Source: DATKZS01 sp035527835 [NCBI: bacterium]
GTDB taxonomy: Bacteria > RBG-13-61-14
Length of the DNA: 15,185 bases
Assembly (NCBI GenBank): GCA_035527835.1
Contig: DATKZS010000176.1
Span: 1-15,185, forward strand
Direction of reading: 5' to 3'
Shown here one piece after another: positions 7,183-15,070 of the stretch. Within the stretch, counting starts at the first letter, position 1. Each line of letters starts with the position of its first letter. Both the position numbers and the translations under genes were made by a program. Below the pieces are notes generated by a model. It saw only the letters and a program-made list of their open reading frames with translations. It was not told where the DNA came from and made no database searches.

Positions 7183-9285
7183 ATGGACCGGAGGGATTTT
7201 TTAAAGGCGGCGGGCGCGGGCGCGATGGTGATGGCGGCGCCGGGGTCGTTGTTGGCGGCTCTGTCGGGTCTCACGGCGGAGGAGGTGGAGCGGCGGGTGG
7301 CGGAGGTGGTGCCGAAGCTGACGCTTTCCGAGAAGATTGACTTGATGGCGGGCAAGATCAGCCGGACGCTGCTGGGGGCGTTCGGGGTCGGCGACGGCGG
7401 GCACGGCTATACGGGTCAGACCGTTGGCAACGCCCGGCTCGGCATACCGCGGGTCCTGTGCACGGACGGCCCGCGCGGCGTGGGCTTCATGTACACCGCG
7501 ACCTGCTTTCCGGTGGGCATGTGCCGGGGCGCGGCGTGGGACCCGGAGCTGGAGGCGCGGGTGGGCTCGGTCATGGGCTACGAGGAGCGGGCGATCGGGG
7601 GGAACATGCTGTTGGCGCCGTGCATCAACGTGCTGTGGCACCCGCGGTGGGGCCGGGCCCAGGAGACGTACGGTGAGGACCCGTATCATCTGGGGGCGAT
7701 GGGAGCGGGCTTCGTGAACGGGGTGCAGGAGCACGTCATGGCCTGCGCCAAGCACTACGCGGTGAACAACGTCGAGGACTCGCGCATGTTCGTGAACGCG
7801 GTGGTTGACGAGCGGACGCTGCGCGAGATTTTCCTGCCCCACTTCAAGAAGTGCGTGGACGCGAAGGTCGCGTCGGTCATGAGCGCGTACAACGACGTGA
7901 ACGGGGATCTGTGCTCCGACAGCATGCACCTGATGCGTGACATCCTGAAGGGGGAGTGGGAGTTCGACGGCTTCGTGGTCTCGGACTGGGAGAACGCGGT
8001 GGAGGACACGGTGGGCGCGGCCAAGGCCGGGCTCGACCTGGAGATGCCCCGCGCCAAGTTCTACGGCAGGAAGCTGAAGGCAGCGGTGGAGTCGGGCCAG
8101 GTGCCGGAGTCGGTAATTGACGAGGCCGCGTCCCGGATGTGCCGCCAGTTGTTCCGCTTCGTGGGGCCGGACTTTGCGGCGGGCTACGACAAGAAAAGGA
8201 TGGCCTGCCCGGAGCATGCGGCGGTGGCGCTCGAATCGGCGCGCAAGGGCATCGTGCTCTTGAAGAACGAGAACAGCGCGCTGCCGCTGGTGCGCGGCGA
8301 GGTGAAGACGGTGGCGGTGTTGGGTGAGGTCGCGAAGGAGAAGAACATCGGGGACCACGGCTCGAGCATCGTGCGTCCTCCCTACATCGTGTCCGCGCTG
8401 GAGGGGCTCACGGACCGGGCGGGGAGCGTGCGGATTATTTATGAGTCGGGCAAGAACCTGGCCGCGGCCAAAGCCGCCGCCGGCAAGGCGGACGCGGTGG
8501 TGGTGGTCGCGGGATACACTTACAAGGAGGAGGGCGAGGGCCGCGACCGCGCATCACTCGCCCTCCCGGACGCGCAGCAGTCGCTGATCCTGGCGGCGGC
8601 CGAAGCGAACCAGCGCTGCGTGGTGGTGCTGGAGAGCGGATCGGCCATCGCGATGGACCCGTGGATCGGCAAGGTCCCCGCAGTGGTCATGGCGTGGTAT
8701 CCGGGGATGGAGGGCGGCCACGCCATTGCCGACGTGGTGTTCGGCGACGTGAACCCCTCGGGCAAGCTGCCGATCGTGTTCCCTCGGAGCGAGGACCAAC
8801 TCGCCAAGTTCGACAACGGGTCGAAGGAGGTCAAGTACGGCCGCTATCACGGCTACCGCTACATGGAAAAGCACGGAGCAGAGCCGCTCTTCCCGTTCGG
8901 CTTCGGCCTGTCTTATACGACGTATCAATACGCGAACCTGAAGCTCGATAAAAAGAGCGCGGGCCGGTCGGGCAAGGTGGTGGCGCGGGTGGACGTGACC
9001 AACACGGGCAAGATGGCGGGCGAAGAGGTGGTCGAGCTCTACGCGGGCTGTCCGGGGTCAAAGGTGGACCGGGCGAAGAAGGAGCTGAAGGGGTTCGCGC
9101 GGGTGGCGCTGGCGCCGGGCGAGACCAAGACGGTGGCCATCGAGCTCAGCGTGCCGGAGCTGGCGTATTACAACGTGGACGCGGGAGCGTGGGAGGTGGA
9201 GGAAGCGGAGTACATCATTTCCCTCGGGCCATCGTCGTGCGAGGACGACCTGCTCAAGGAGAGACTGAAGGTTACGGGCGCCTGA
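7183..9285 (+). CDS. Tat-exported glycoside hydrolase family 3 (beta-glucosidase-like)
   Basis: This 700-residue GH3 enzyme should release non-reducing-end beta-linked sugars in the periplasm. The sugar preference (glucose, xylose or other) cannot be told from sequence. GAGGTGAGGTG just before the ATG supports the start. A twin-arginine leader MDRRDFLKAA followed by a small-residue hydrophobic stretch covers about residues 1-30. The TIM-barrel domain holds DGPRG (95-99), KH (190-191) and the nucleophile motif GFVVSDW, with Asp268. The second domain holds EGRDR with Glu452 as likely acid/base. PFGFGLSYT (571-579) and a C-terminal fibronectin III-like domain (about 600-685, VTNTG..AGEEVVELY) complete the usual three-domain layout. 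The enzyme looks intact. It converges on the kinase gene with 37 bp between stop codons, which fits separate transcription. Confidence 0.95.
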   Translation: MDRRDFLKAAGAGAMVMAAPGSLLAALSGLTAEEVERRVAEVVPKLTLSEKIDLMAGKISRTLLGAFGVGDGGHGYTGQTVGNARLGIPRVLCTDGPRGVGFMYTATCFPVGMCRGAAWDPELEARVGSVMGYEERAIGGNMLLAPCINVLWHPRWGRAQETYGEDPYHLGAMGAGFVNGVQEHVMACAKHYAVNNVEDSRMFVNAVVDERTLREIFLPHFKKCVDAKVASVMSAYNDVNGDLCSDSMHLMRDILKGEWEFDGFVVSDWENAVEDTVGAAKAGLDLEMPRAKFYGRKLKAAVESGQVPESVIDEAASRMCRQLFRFVGPDFAAGYDKKRMACPEHAAVALESARKGIVLLKNENSALPLVRGEVKTVAVLGEVAKEKNIGDHGSSIVRPPYIVSALEGLTDRAGSVRIIYESGKNLAAAKAAAGKADAVVVVAGYTYKEEGEGRDRASLALPDAQQSLILAAAEANQRCVVVLESGSAIAMDPWIGKVPAVVMAWYPGMEGGHAIADVVFGDVNPSGKLPIVFPRSEDQLAKFDNGSKEVKYGRYHGYRYMEKHGAEPLFPFGFGLSYTTYQYANLKLDKKSAGRSGKVVARVDVTNTGKMAGEEVVELYAGCPGSKVDRAKKELKGFARVALAPGETKTVAIELSVPELAYYNVDAGAWEVEEAEYIISLGPSSCEDDLLKERLKVTGA

Positions 9286-9299
9286 GCGGACAGTTCCGC
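9286..9299. terminator. Small hairpin between convergent genes
   Basis: GCGGA (9286-9290) and TCCGC (9295-9299) form a 5-bp stem with a 4-base loop, directly after the hydrolase stop codon and before the stop of the opposing kinase gene. It lacks a T-run on either strand and is weak. It is reported because it is the only structure visible in the 37-bp convergent gap. Confidence 0.25.
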
Positions 9300-9322
9300 A
9301 GTTATAAGCCGGCGCCGATTCA

Positions 9323-11017
9323 TCACTGCGGGTTCTTGAGCTTCTCTTTGAGCTTGTCCAGCCAGGTGTCCTTGCTATCCTTGCCGGAAGAACTTTTTTT
9401 AGGCTGCAGCAATTTTTTGATCTTGCTCGCGGACGAATCGTCCGGATCCGGCGCCGCTTTTTCCTCGCAGGGGGGAAGGGTGCTTTCCTTTTTGGCCGCC
9501 TCGATCTCGGCGCCGGCCTGGTCGCCGCCCATCTCAATCAGCCTTTTTTCCGCCCGCTTCCTGATGCCGCAATCGGGGTTATGTTTCAAGTCGAGGATAT
9601 GGAGCGGCCGCTCATCCGTCTTGCGGCCCATGTCGCGCAAAGCCCGGGCCGCGTTCCAATGCGCGTTGTAGTCCGGATTGTCCAGGGCCTCCTCAAGCCG
9701 GGGCACGATCGGCTCGCCCACGCTCACGGCGATGAGTCTTACGGCCGCGTCCGGGTCGGGCTGGGCCAGCGCCTTGATCAAGTCCTTTTGCAGCGCCTCG
9801 TCCATGCGGTAATCCGGATCAAGCGAGAGCGCCTGTCCGTAGGCGGCGATGCCGTTCTCGAAGTCATTCAGCTCGACGTATTCCCGGCCGAGCAGGTATG
9901 ACGCCCGGGCATCGCCGGGCCGCTTGGCCCGGGCCTGGAGCAATGCGGCCACGGCCTCCGCGTGCCGGCCCTGCTCGATCAGCTCCCGCACGCCGGCGTA
10001 GGGGTCATGGAGGAAAAAATACAGGGCCATCGCGGCCACCACGGCCAGAGCGCCCGCGGCCGCGGCGAAGAGCGGCTTGCGTAAACGGGACGGCCCGGCG
10101 CCCGCCCCGTGGTTCGGGACTTTCAGATCCAGGGCCTTTATAGGCCGGGTGACGGCGCTACAGACGTCGTCCGCGTTGGCCAGCGGCTTGCCCTCCGCCG
10201 CGTTTTCCAGGTCCTGGGCCATCTGCTCGGCGGAGTCGTACCTGTTCTCCGGCCGCTTGGCCAGGGCCCGGGCGATGATCTGGTTGAAGGCCGGGCTGAT
10301 GACGGGATTGACCTGCGTGGGTTCGATGTGCTCGATCTGCACGATGCGGTAGCCGATGGAGGTCGGGTTTTCGCCGGGGAAGGGTTTTTCGCCGGTTACG
10401 AGCTGGTAGAGGATGACGCCGAGGCTGAAGATGTCGCTCCGGTGGTCCACCGCCTGTCCGGTGATCTGCTCCGGGCTCATGTAGGAGGGCGAGCCGAGCA
10501 CCATTCCCTTTTGCGTGAGCTCGGACCCGATTACGCGGGCGATGCCGAAGTCCATGATCTTGGCCTCGCCCGTGTTCGCGACGATGATGTTGGCCGGCTT
10601 GAGGTCGCGGTGCACGATGCCCTTGCCGTGGGCGAAGGCAATGCCCCGGGCGGCCTGGGCCAGGATCGAGCACACCTTCCCGATGGGCATCAGCTCGCCC
10701 GGCGTCATCAAGGACTCGAGCGTGACCCCCTCCACGTACTCCAGCGCGATATAGGATACGCCCTCGTCCTCGCCCGCGTCATAAACCGAGACGAGGTTCG
10801 GGTGCTGCAACACGCCCGCGGCCTCGGCCTCCCGCTTGAACCGCTCCTTCATCTCCGCGGCCAGCTCATCGTCGGCGTCAAAGGTCAGATGGATCACCTT
10901 GAGCGCCACCACCCGGCCGATGTTGGGGTCCCGCGCCTGATACACCACCCCCATTCCGCCCCGGCCGATCTCCGCGAGGACCTCGTAACGCCCGATCTTT
11001 TTAGGAAGCCCTGCCAT
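9323..11017 (-). CDS. Membrane-anchored Ser/Thr protein kinase (PknB-type) with C-terminal TPR/HEAT-like repeats
   Basis: This 564-residue protein is a eukaryote-type kinase with a complete catalytic core. It has the glycine loop GRGGMG (19-23 region), Lys40, a probable helix-C Glu63, HRDLKPAN (136-143), DFG (156-158) and SPE (181-183) in place of APE. One membrane helix follows at about 314-336, placing the rest outside the cytoplasm. Residues 340-405 resemble TPR repeats (AVAALLQARAKRPGDARASY, then a second unit). Residues 415-500 look HEAT-like, and 505-564 is a charged lysine-rich tail. No PASTA domain is present, so the extracytoplasmic part probably senses or binds protein. It is the last gene of a leftward cluster with the lipoprotein and TolC-type genes, a possible link to envelope regulation. 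The ribosome-binding site upstream is weak (AGGG). Confidence 0.93.
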   Translation of the reverse strand: MAGLPKKIGRYEVLAEIGRGGMGVVYQARDPNIGRVVALKVIHLTFDADDELAAEMKERFKREAEAAGVLQHPNLVSVYDAGEDEGVSYIALEYVEGVTLESLMTPGELMPIGKVCSILAQAARGIAFAHGKGIVHRDLKPANIIVANTGEAKIMDFGIARVIGSELTQKGMVLGSPSYMSPEQITGQAVDHRSDIFSLGVILYQLVTGEKPFPGENPTSIGYRIVQIEHIEPTQVNPVISPAFNQIIARALAKRPENRYDSAEQMAQDLENAAEGKPLANADDVCSAVTRPIKALDLKVPNHGAGAGPSRLRKPLFAAAAGALAVVAAMALYFFLHDPYAGVRELIEQGRHAEAVAALLQARAKRPGDARASYLLGREYVELNDFENGIAAYGQALSLDPDYRMDEALQKDLIKALAQPDPDAAVRLIAVSVGEPIVPRLEEALDNPDYNAHWNAARALRDMGRKTDERPLHILDLKHNPDCGIRKRAEKRLIEMGGDQAGAEIEAAKKESTLPPCEEKAAPDPDDSSASKIKKLLQPKKSSSGKDSKDTWLDKLKEKLKNPQ

Positions 11018-11070
11018 CTCTAACCCTGATAGACGATTGCCCGCGCCAAAAGTTCGATGCCCGCGCGCAA

Positions 11071-11095
11071 GGCTGATTATTATTATAAGTCAGCC
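11071..11095 (-). promoter_or_regulatory. Possible internal promoter and stem-loop before the kinase gene
   Basis: In the 105 bp between the lipoprotein stop and the kinase start, GGCTGA (11071-11076) pairs with TCAGCC (11090-11095) around an AT-rich loop. On the minus strand that loop contains a perfect TATAAT (11087-11082). No good -35 is found 16-18 bp upstream. The kinase may thus have its own weak or activator-dependent promoter in addition to read-through from the cluster. Confidence 0.35.
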
Positions 11096-11122
11096 CGCGG
11101 CAAAGGGCGAGGAGCAGCCATG

Positions 11123-12883
11123 CTATTTGTCAACAAGGCGCACGGTGAAGGTGCTTCCGCCGGCGAGGTCGCAGACCCTTCCCGCGTCAAAGGCCAGGCT
11201 TCCGGCCAGCGCTCCCTGGATCATGTCGGCGCCGACCACGCCGATGCCGGCGGCGGAGGCCCCGAGCAGGGGATTATTCAGGTTCAGGGTGACCAGGGTC
11301 CCGGCCACCAGCCCGCCGATGCCGTAGACGTTGCCGTAATCATCAATGGGGGTATCTACTCCCGCGAGGATCTGCCCGATCTGGAGCATGGAGATGGTGT
11401 CTCCGGCCGGGGTGGACAGGGTATCGCCGAACGCGATGGTGTTGCCGACGAGCAGCGCGGGCGTGCAGTTGATAGCCTGCCCCTGGATGCGCATGACCCA
11501 ATAGCGCGACGACAGGTCGGTCTCGAACTGGTGGTGGACCGTGGCGGTGAGCTCGCCATGCTCCACGCAATCGTGGTTTTGCGACTCGCCCCTGAACGTG
11601 CCGGCCAGCATGCCCGGCGACTGCGCCGCCGCGGCAAAGCTCGTGAAGTACCCGCTCCACACCGGCTCCCACGCCTCCATGAAAATCCCGGGGATGGCAT
11701 CGGCTAGGCTCCCGCCGCCCCCCAGCAGCTCGGAGAGCGTGGAGCTCGAAGAGCCCCCGATGAGCACCGACCCCGTCAACCGCCGGTAGCTGCCGCCCCG
11801 CCACACCGCCGAATAATTCCCGGCCAGCGCATCCTGCGCCGACACGCACATCCCGCCCACCGACCAGGCCGGGTCGCGCACCGACCACAGCTCGGCATTG
11901 ATTCCCGCCGGGCCGCAGCTCCCTCCAGGACCCGCCTCGAAGTCCTCCACCAGCTTCACCCCGCCCGAAACCGTGGACACCATCACGTTGTCCAGGATGA
12001 ATTCCTCCCCCTGGTCCGAAAGACCCACGATGAAATCAAGCCGCGCGAACGGCGACAAGGACGTATAGGTCAAGCTCACCACGGTGTCGCCGGAGTTGAC
12101 GCTGGCGCCGAACAAGTATTGGGCGTCCAGGCTTTGCGCCCCGTTCACGGCCACGGCCCGGAAGAAATCGCCGTTTTGCCCGTCCGCGACGATGCGCCGG
12201 CGGAACGTGATGGTCACGGTGTCGCCGGGCGCGACCAGGGCCGGCAGCAGGAAGGTGGTCGTGGGAACGATCACGTCGCCGAGGTCCAGGCTGAGCACGT
12301 GCTCTTCCGGCACCACCGCCGCAAGATTAGCGCCCGTCTGGGAGAGACGGACCGACAGCCATTGGCCGCCCGCCCAGCCTCTACCCGCTCCGCCGGGCGG
12401 GCCAGCGCCGGGAGGCACCGCGGAGGCCAGGACCGACCCGTCGCAGGGGGCCGCAACGCAGGTGTCGAGGCCGCCGGCCGCGACGTAGGCCACGGTCGAA
12501 GCCACGCTGTCTCCGGCGATGGGCTGTCCGGGAAAACCTTCAACCACGTTGATGCGCCAATTATCTCCGGCCGCCAGGTTAAAGCCCGGGATGTTCCCGA
12601 AGACCATCCATAGGCCGCAGGTCCCCAGGTCCACCGACGCCCCCGCCGTTACCGCCACCGTGTCCGCGATCGAGGGACCGGTAATGGACACCATGGCCGC
12701 GCCCGAGCCGCCTCCCTGCTCCACCGCCACCGTGTACAGGGATACCGGGCCCAGCGCCGGGAGCAGGGTAACGTCGTACGTGCCGCCAACGTCGGGACGG
12801 GCCGCGCCCGAGCTCGAGGTGCTCGCGGTATCACAGCCCGCGAGCAGCACCGCCGCCAATAAAAGCCATCCTGTTTTTTTCAT
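11123..12883 (-). CDS. Cysteine-rich exported lipoprotein of unknown function
   Basis: I do not recognise this 586-residue protein as a known family. It begins MKKTGWLLLA and has a lipobox LLAGC with the lipidated Cys17; the start is supported by AAGGAG about seven bases upstream. Asp follows Cys17, which in E. coli would hold a lipoprotein in the inner membrane, though this rule does not apply to all phyla. A low-complexity Ser/Gly linker follows. The body is rich in beta-prone, Thr/Val/Gly sequence. The segment ending FILDNVMVST near 295-304 resembles the last strand of carbohydrate-binding jelly-roll domains. Eight further cysteines (89, 142, 147, 323, 346, 439, 473, 571) could form disulfides. 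The gene starts 16 bp after the TolC-type gene, so the two are almost certainly co-transcribed and may act together at the envelope. Confidence 0.8.
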   Translation of the reverse strand: MKKTGWLLLAAVLLAGCDTASTSSSGAARPDVGGTYDVTLLPALGPVSLYTVAVEQGGGSGAAMVSITGPSIADTVAVTAGASVDLGTCGLWMVFGNIPGFNLAAGDNWRINVVEGFPGQPIAGDSVASTVAYVAAGGLDTCVAAPCDGSVLASAVPPGAGPPGGAGRGWAGGQWLSVRLSQTGANLAAVVPEEHVLSLDLGDVIVPTTTFLLPALVAPGDTVTITFRRRIVADGQNGDFFRAVAVNGAQSLDAQYLFGASVNSGDTVVSLTYTSLSPFARLDFIVGLSDQGEEFILDNVMVSTVSGGVKLVEDFEAGPGGSCGPAGINAELWSVRDPAWSVGGMCVSAQDALAGNYSAVWRGGSYRRLTGSVLIGGSSSSTLSELLGGGGSLADAIPGIFMEAWEPVWSGYFTSFAAAAQSPGMLAGTFRGESQNHDCVEHGELTATVHHQFETDLSSRYWVMRIQGQAINCTPALLVGNTIAFGDTLSTPAGDTISMLQIGQILAGVDTPIDDYGNVYGIGGLVAGTLVTLNLNNPLLGASAAGIGVVGADMIQGALAGSLAFDAGRVCDLAGGSTFTVRLVDK

Positions 12884-12899
12884 GGCGCACTCCTTCAGG

Positions 12900-14717
12900 T
12901 CAGGGCATCATGCCCTGGAGCGAGTTGATGTCAAGGCCCGCCGGCAACGAACCGGAAAGTTGCTGGATCGCGCTCGAGTCAATCCCTCCCGTCAGCCCGC
13001 CCGAGCTCAGGCCCGAGGACAGGCCCGACGGCAGCGACGCCGCCGAGACGCCGGCCCCCGAGATGAACCCCTGGCGCGCCCGGTCCAGCCGGCCCACCGC
13101 CTTGTTGTACTCGATCAGCGCCCCGATCTCCGAGCTCCGGGCCTCCTCGTAATTCTCCTCGGCCTGCAAGACCTCGTAGCTCGTGTTCAGGCCGAGCTGG
13201 AACTTCTTTTCCTCCACCGCCAGGTTCTGGCCCTGCAGCCGGCCCGCCTCCCGGGCCGCCTTGAGGCTCCGGTGCGCCGCGTCAAGGTCATAGATGATGT
13301 TGATCATGTTGATGAACACCTGCCGCTCGCTGTTCTTGAGGTCCGAGAGCATCTTTTCGTAGCTGAGCAGCGTCCGCTCCAGGTCAGACTTGGCCGCGCG
13401 GTTGCCCAGCGGCACGTTGAGCGTGAGCCCGGCGGACCAGGACAGGTTGTCGCCTTCCAGCATGTTGTTGAGCGCGTCCATGTAATCGCCCTTAAAATCC
13501 GACGGCTGTCCCGGCACCATGATCCGCTCCACCATGTACGGCTGCGGGAACTGCGCCGGCGGCAGCGGGTTGGGCACCACGAACCCGGTCTCGACCAGCG
13601 AATCCTGCGGGTTGTCGGTCCCGGCCAGGCCCGACACCCCCACGCTCCCGCGAAGGTCGAGCTGCGGCTCGGTCCGGTTCCGCGCCTGCAGGTTGGTGAT
13701 CTCCGCGTTCCGGATCGAGAGCTTGCTCTGCATGAGCGAAAAATTGTTGGCCAGCGCCTCGCTGATCACCGCGTTCTTGTCGAACTCCACCGGCTGGTAG
13801 CGCGGCAGGTCGGTGGGGATGATCTCCAGGGACCAGAAGTCCTGGTCCTCGAGATTGAGCACCATCTTGAGGGTGGTCTGGCTCTTGCGGTAGTCGTTCT
13901 CGCTCCGGATCAGGCCGGCCTTGGCGGAGGCCAGGTTGGCCTCGGTCTGCGTGGTGGAAACGGCCGCGGAGGCCCCCGCCCGCACCTGGGTCTTGGTGAT
14001 CTCGTTCATTCGCTGGGCCAGCTCCACGCTCTTCCTTTTCAGGTCGAGGTCCAGGCGCGACCGCACCAGGCTCCAATACGCGTCCTCCACCTGCGACTCG
14101 ATGTCCAGGGTCTTGGATTCCAGCGCGAGCCGAGTCCGCTCATAATCGTTCCGCTTCTGCTCGAGGTCCATGGCCCGGGTGTCGTTGTAACGGTTCTTCA
14201 GAAGGGGCTGGCTCACGTTCAAGGTGAGGTCCGTGTTGTAGGACGGGTTCAAGGTGCTGAACACGGAGTCCGACTCCGAGCGCGAGTTGCGGAAGTCAAC
14301 CGATACGTTGCCCCCCGTCACCGTGGTCACGCCGGTGCTCAGGTTGACCGATGAGGTCTTGCTGGTGTTGCCGAACACGGCCTGGCTCGAGGGCTTGGTG
14401 GACTCGGAGTAGGAGCTGTCGGTCTTGAAGTACGGGTCATACCCGGCCTTGGCCCGCGTGATGTCCAGCTCCGCCATCCGGAGGTCGCGCCGCGCATTCT
14501 GCAGGTCAAGGTTATTGTCCAGCGCCGCCCGCTTACCCTGCTCCAGCGTGAGCGGCAGCGGCCGCGTCAAATCATCCAGCCCCGCCGAATTCTTGACCGT
14601 GAGGTCAGCGCCTATTCCCCCGGGAATTTCCTGGGCCAAGACCCGGCCGGCCGGCGGGACCTGCAAAAACAGGCCCAGGCCGGCCAGCGCTGCAACCAAC
14701 TTCAGACGGCGCCTCAT
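12900..14717 (-). CDS. TolC-family outer-membrane efflux/secretion protein
   Basis: This 605-residue protein has the OEP fold of TolC-type trimeric channels that cross the outer membrane and periplasm. Two OEP halves are visible: about 55-295 (LTLEQGKRAALDNNLDLQNA and a long helical stretch at 185-290) and 315-550 (ending EVLQAEENYEEARSSEIGAL..YNKAVGRL). A Sec signal MRRRLKLVAALAGLGLF ends near VLA (26-28). The ATG at 14717 has GGGAGGAGG upstream with six bases between AGGAGG and the start. The ATG at 14720 is too close, and a longer reading from 14912 would run through repeat P3. The family is usually 420-500 residues. The excess includes an inserted Pro-rich segment near 370-410 and a Ser/Gly-rich tail (about 553-605). 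No ABC, MFP or RND partner lies next to it, so what it transports is unknown. Confidence 0.93.
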   Translation of the reverse strand: MRRRLKLVAALAGLGLFLQVPPAGRVLAQEIPGGIGADLTVKNSAGLDDLTRPLPLTLEQGKRAALDNNLDLQNARRDLRMAELDITRAKAGYDPYFKTDSSYSESTKPSSQAVFGNTSKTSSVNLSTGVTTVTGGNVSVDFRNSRSESDSVFSTLNPSYNTDLTLNVSQPLLKNRYNDTRAMDLEQKRNDYERTRLALESKTLDIESQVEDAYWSLVRSRLDLDLKRKSVELAQRMNEITKTQVRAGASAAVSTTQTEANLASAKAGLIRSENDYRKSQTTLKMVLNLEDQDFWSLEIIPTDLPRYQPVEFDKNAVISEALANNFSLMQSKLSIRNAEITNLQARNRTEPQLDLRGSVGVSGLAGTDNPQDSLVETGFVVPNPLPPAQFPQPYMVERIMVPGQPSDFKGDYMDALNNMLEGDNLSWSAGLTLNVPLGNRAAKSDLERTLLSYEKMLSDLKNSERQVFINMINIIYDLDAAHRSLKAAREAGRLQGQNLAVEEKKFQLGLNTSYEVLQAEENYEEARSSEIGALIEYNKAVGRLDRARQGFISGAGVSAASLPSGLSSGLSSGGLTGGIDSSAIQQLSGSLPAGLDINSLQGMMP

Positions 14718-14745
14718 CATCCGCCTCCTCCCGTGAAAAATTTTG

Positions 14746-15029
14746 GTTTCTCCATCGCTCTTGAAAATAGGCCGTAAGAAAACCGCCAAGGCGCCAAGAG
14801 CGCCAAGGATCGCCAAGTAAATCATGATGTTTCTTTGCGGCCCGGCAAAGAACAGCTCCGGAGCGTTAGCCCCAACCGGCTTGGCAAACCGGCCGACGGG
14901 ATCGCCAAGCAAGAAACATTCGCACCCAGGCTCTCTTAAAATCGCGTTGAAAAATAATCCGTGGCGCTCTTGGCGTCTTGGCGGTTCTCCGGTCCGTTTA
15001 TTTTGGACAGCACTGTTTTTCCATCGCTC
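14746..15029. repeat. Palindrome with CGCCAAG-type arms flanked by a 15-bp direct repeat (element P3)
   Basis: Arms at 14778-14808 and 14959-14989 are inverted copies matching at 28 of 31 positions. Each holds three CGCCA units spaced 8 and 9 bp, the same spacing as in P1, and the two left arms differ mainly by A to C at one place per unit. Inside, TGATGTTTCTTTGC (from 14824) pairs partly with GCAAGAAACATTC (to 14921), extending the fold. Outside lie direct copies GTTTCTCCATCGCTC (14746-14760) and GTTTTTCCATCGCTC (15015-15029), matching at 14 of 15 positions. They look like a target-site duplication or conserved element ends. The element occupies the region just upstream of the TolC-type gene. 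Confidence 0.75.
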
Positions 15030-15057
15030 GAAACCGCGCGGAATCCCGGCTCTTCCT

Positions 15058-15070
15058 GCTAATGATTAGC
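15058..15070. promoter_or_regulatory. Perfect 13-bp dyad GCTAATGATTAGC
   Basis: GCTAAT and ATTAGC flank a single central base in an otherwise GC-rich stretch. This could be an operator for a dimeric regulator or a small hairpin. No gene starts near it on the plus strand within the window, and the TolC-type gene begins about 340 bp away on the minus strand. Function is not established. Confidence 0.35.

Noticed and set aside
12519-14354. Long plus-strand open frame of 611 codons
   Set aside because: It is antisense to the TolC-type gene, whose protein is clearly recognisable. In GC-rich DNA long antisense frames are common, and its residues (R/H/V/L-rich) match no fold.
14718-14912. N-terminal extension of the TolC-type protein by 65 residues
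   Set aside because: It would be translated through palindrome P3, has no ribosome-binding site, and would place the clear signal peptide inside the protein.
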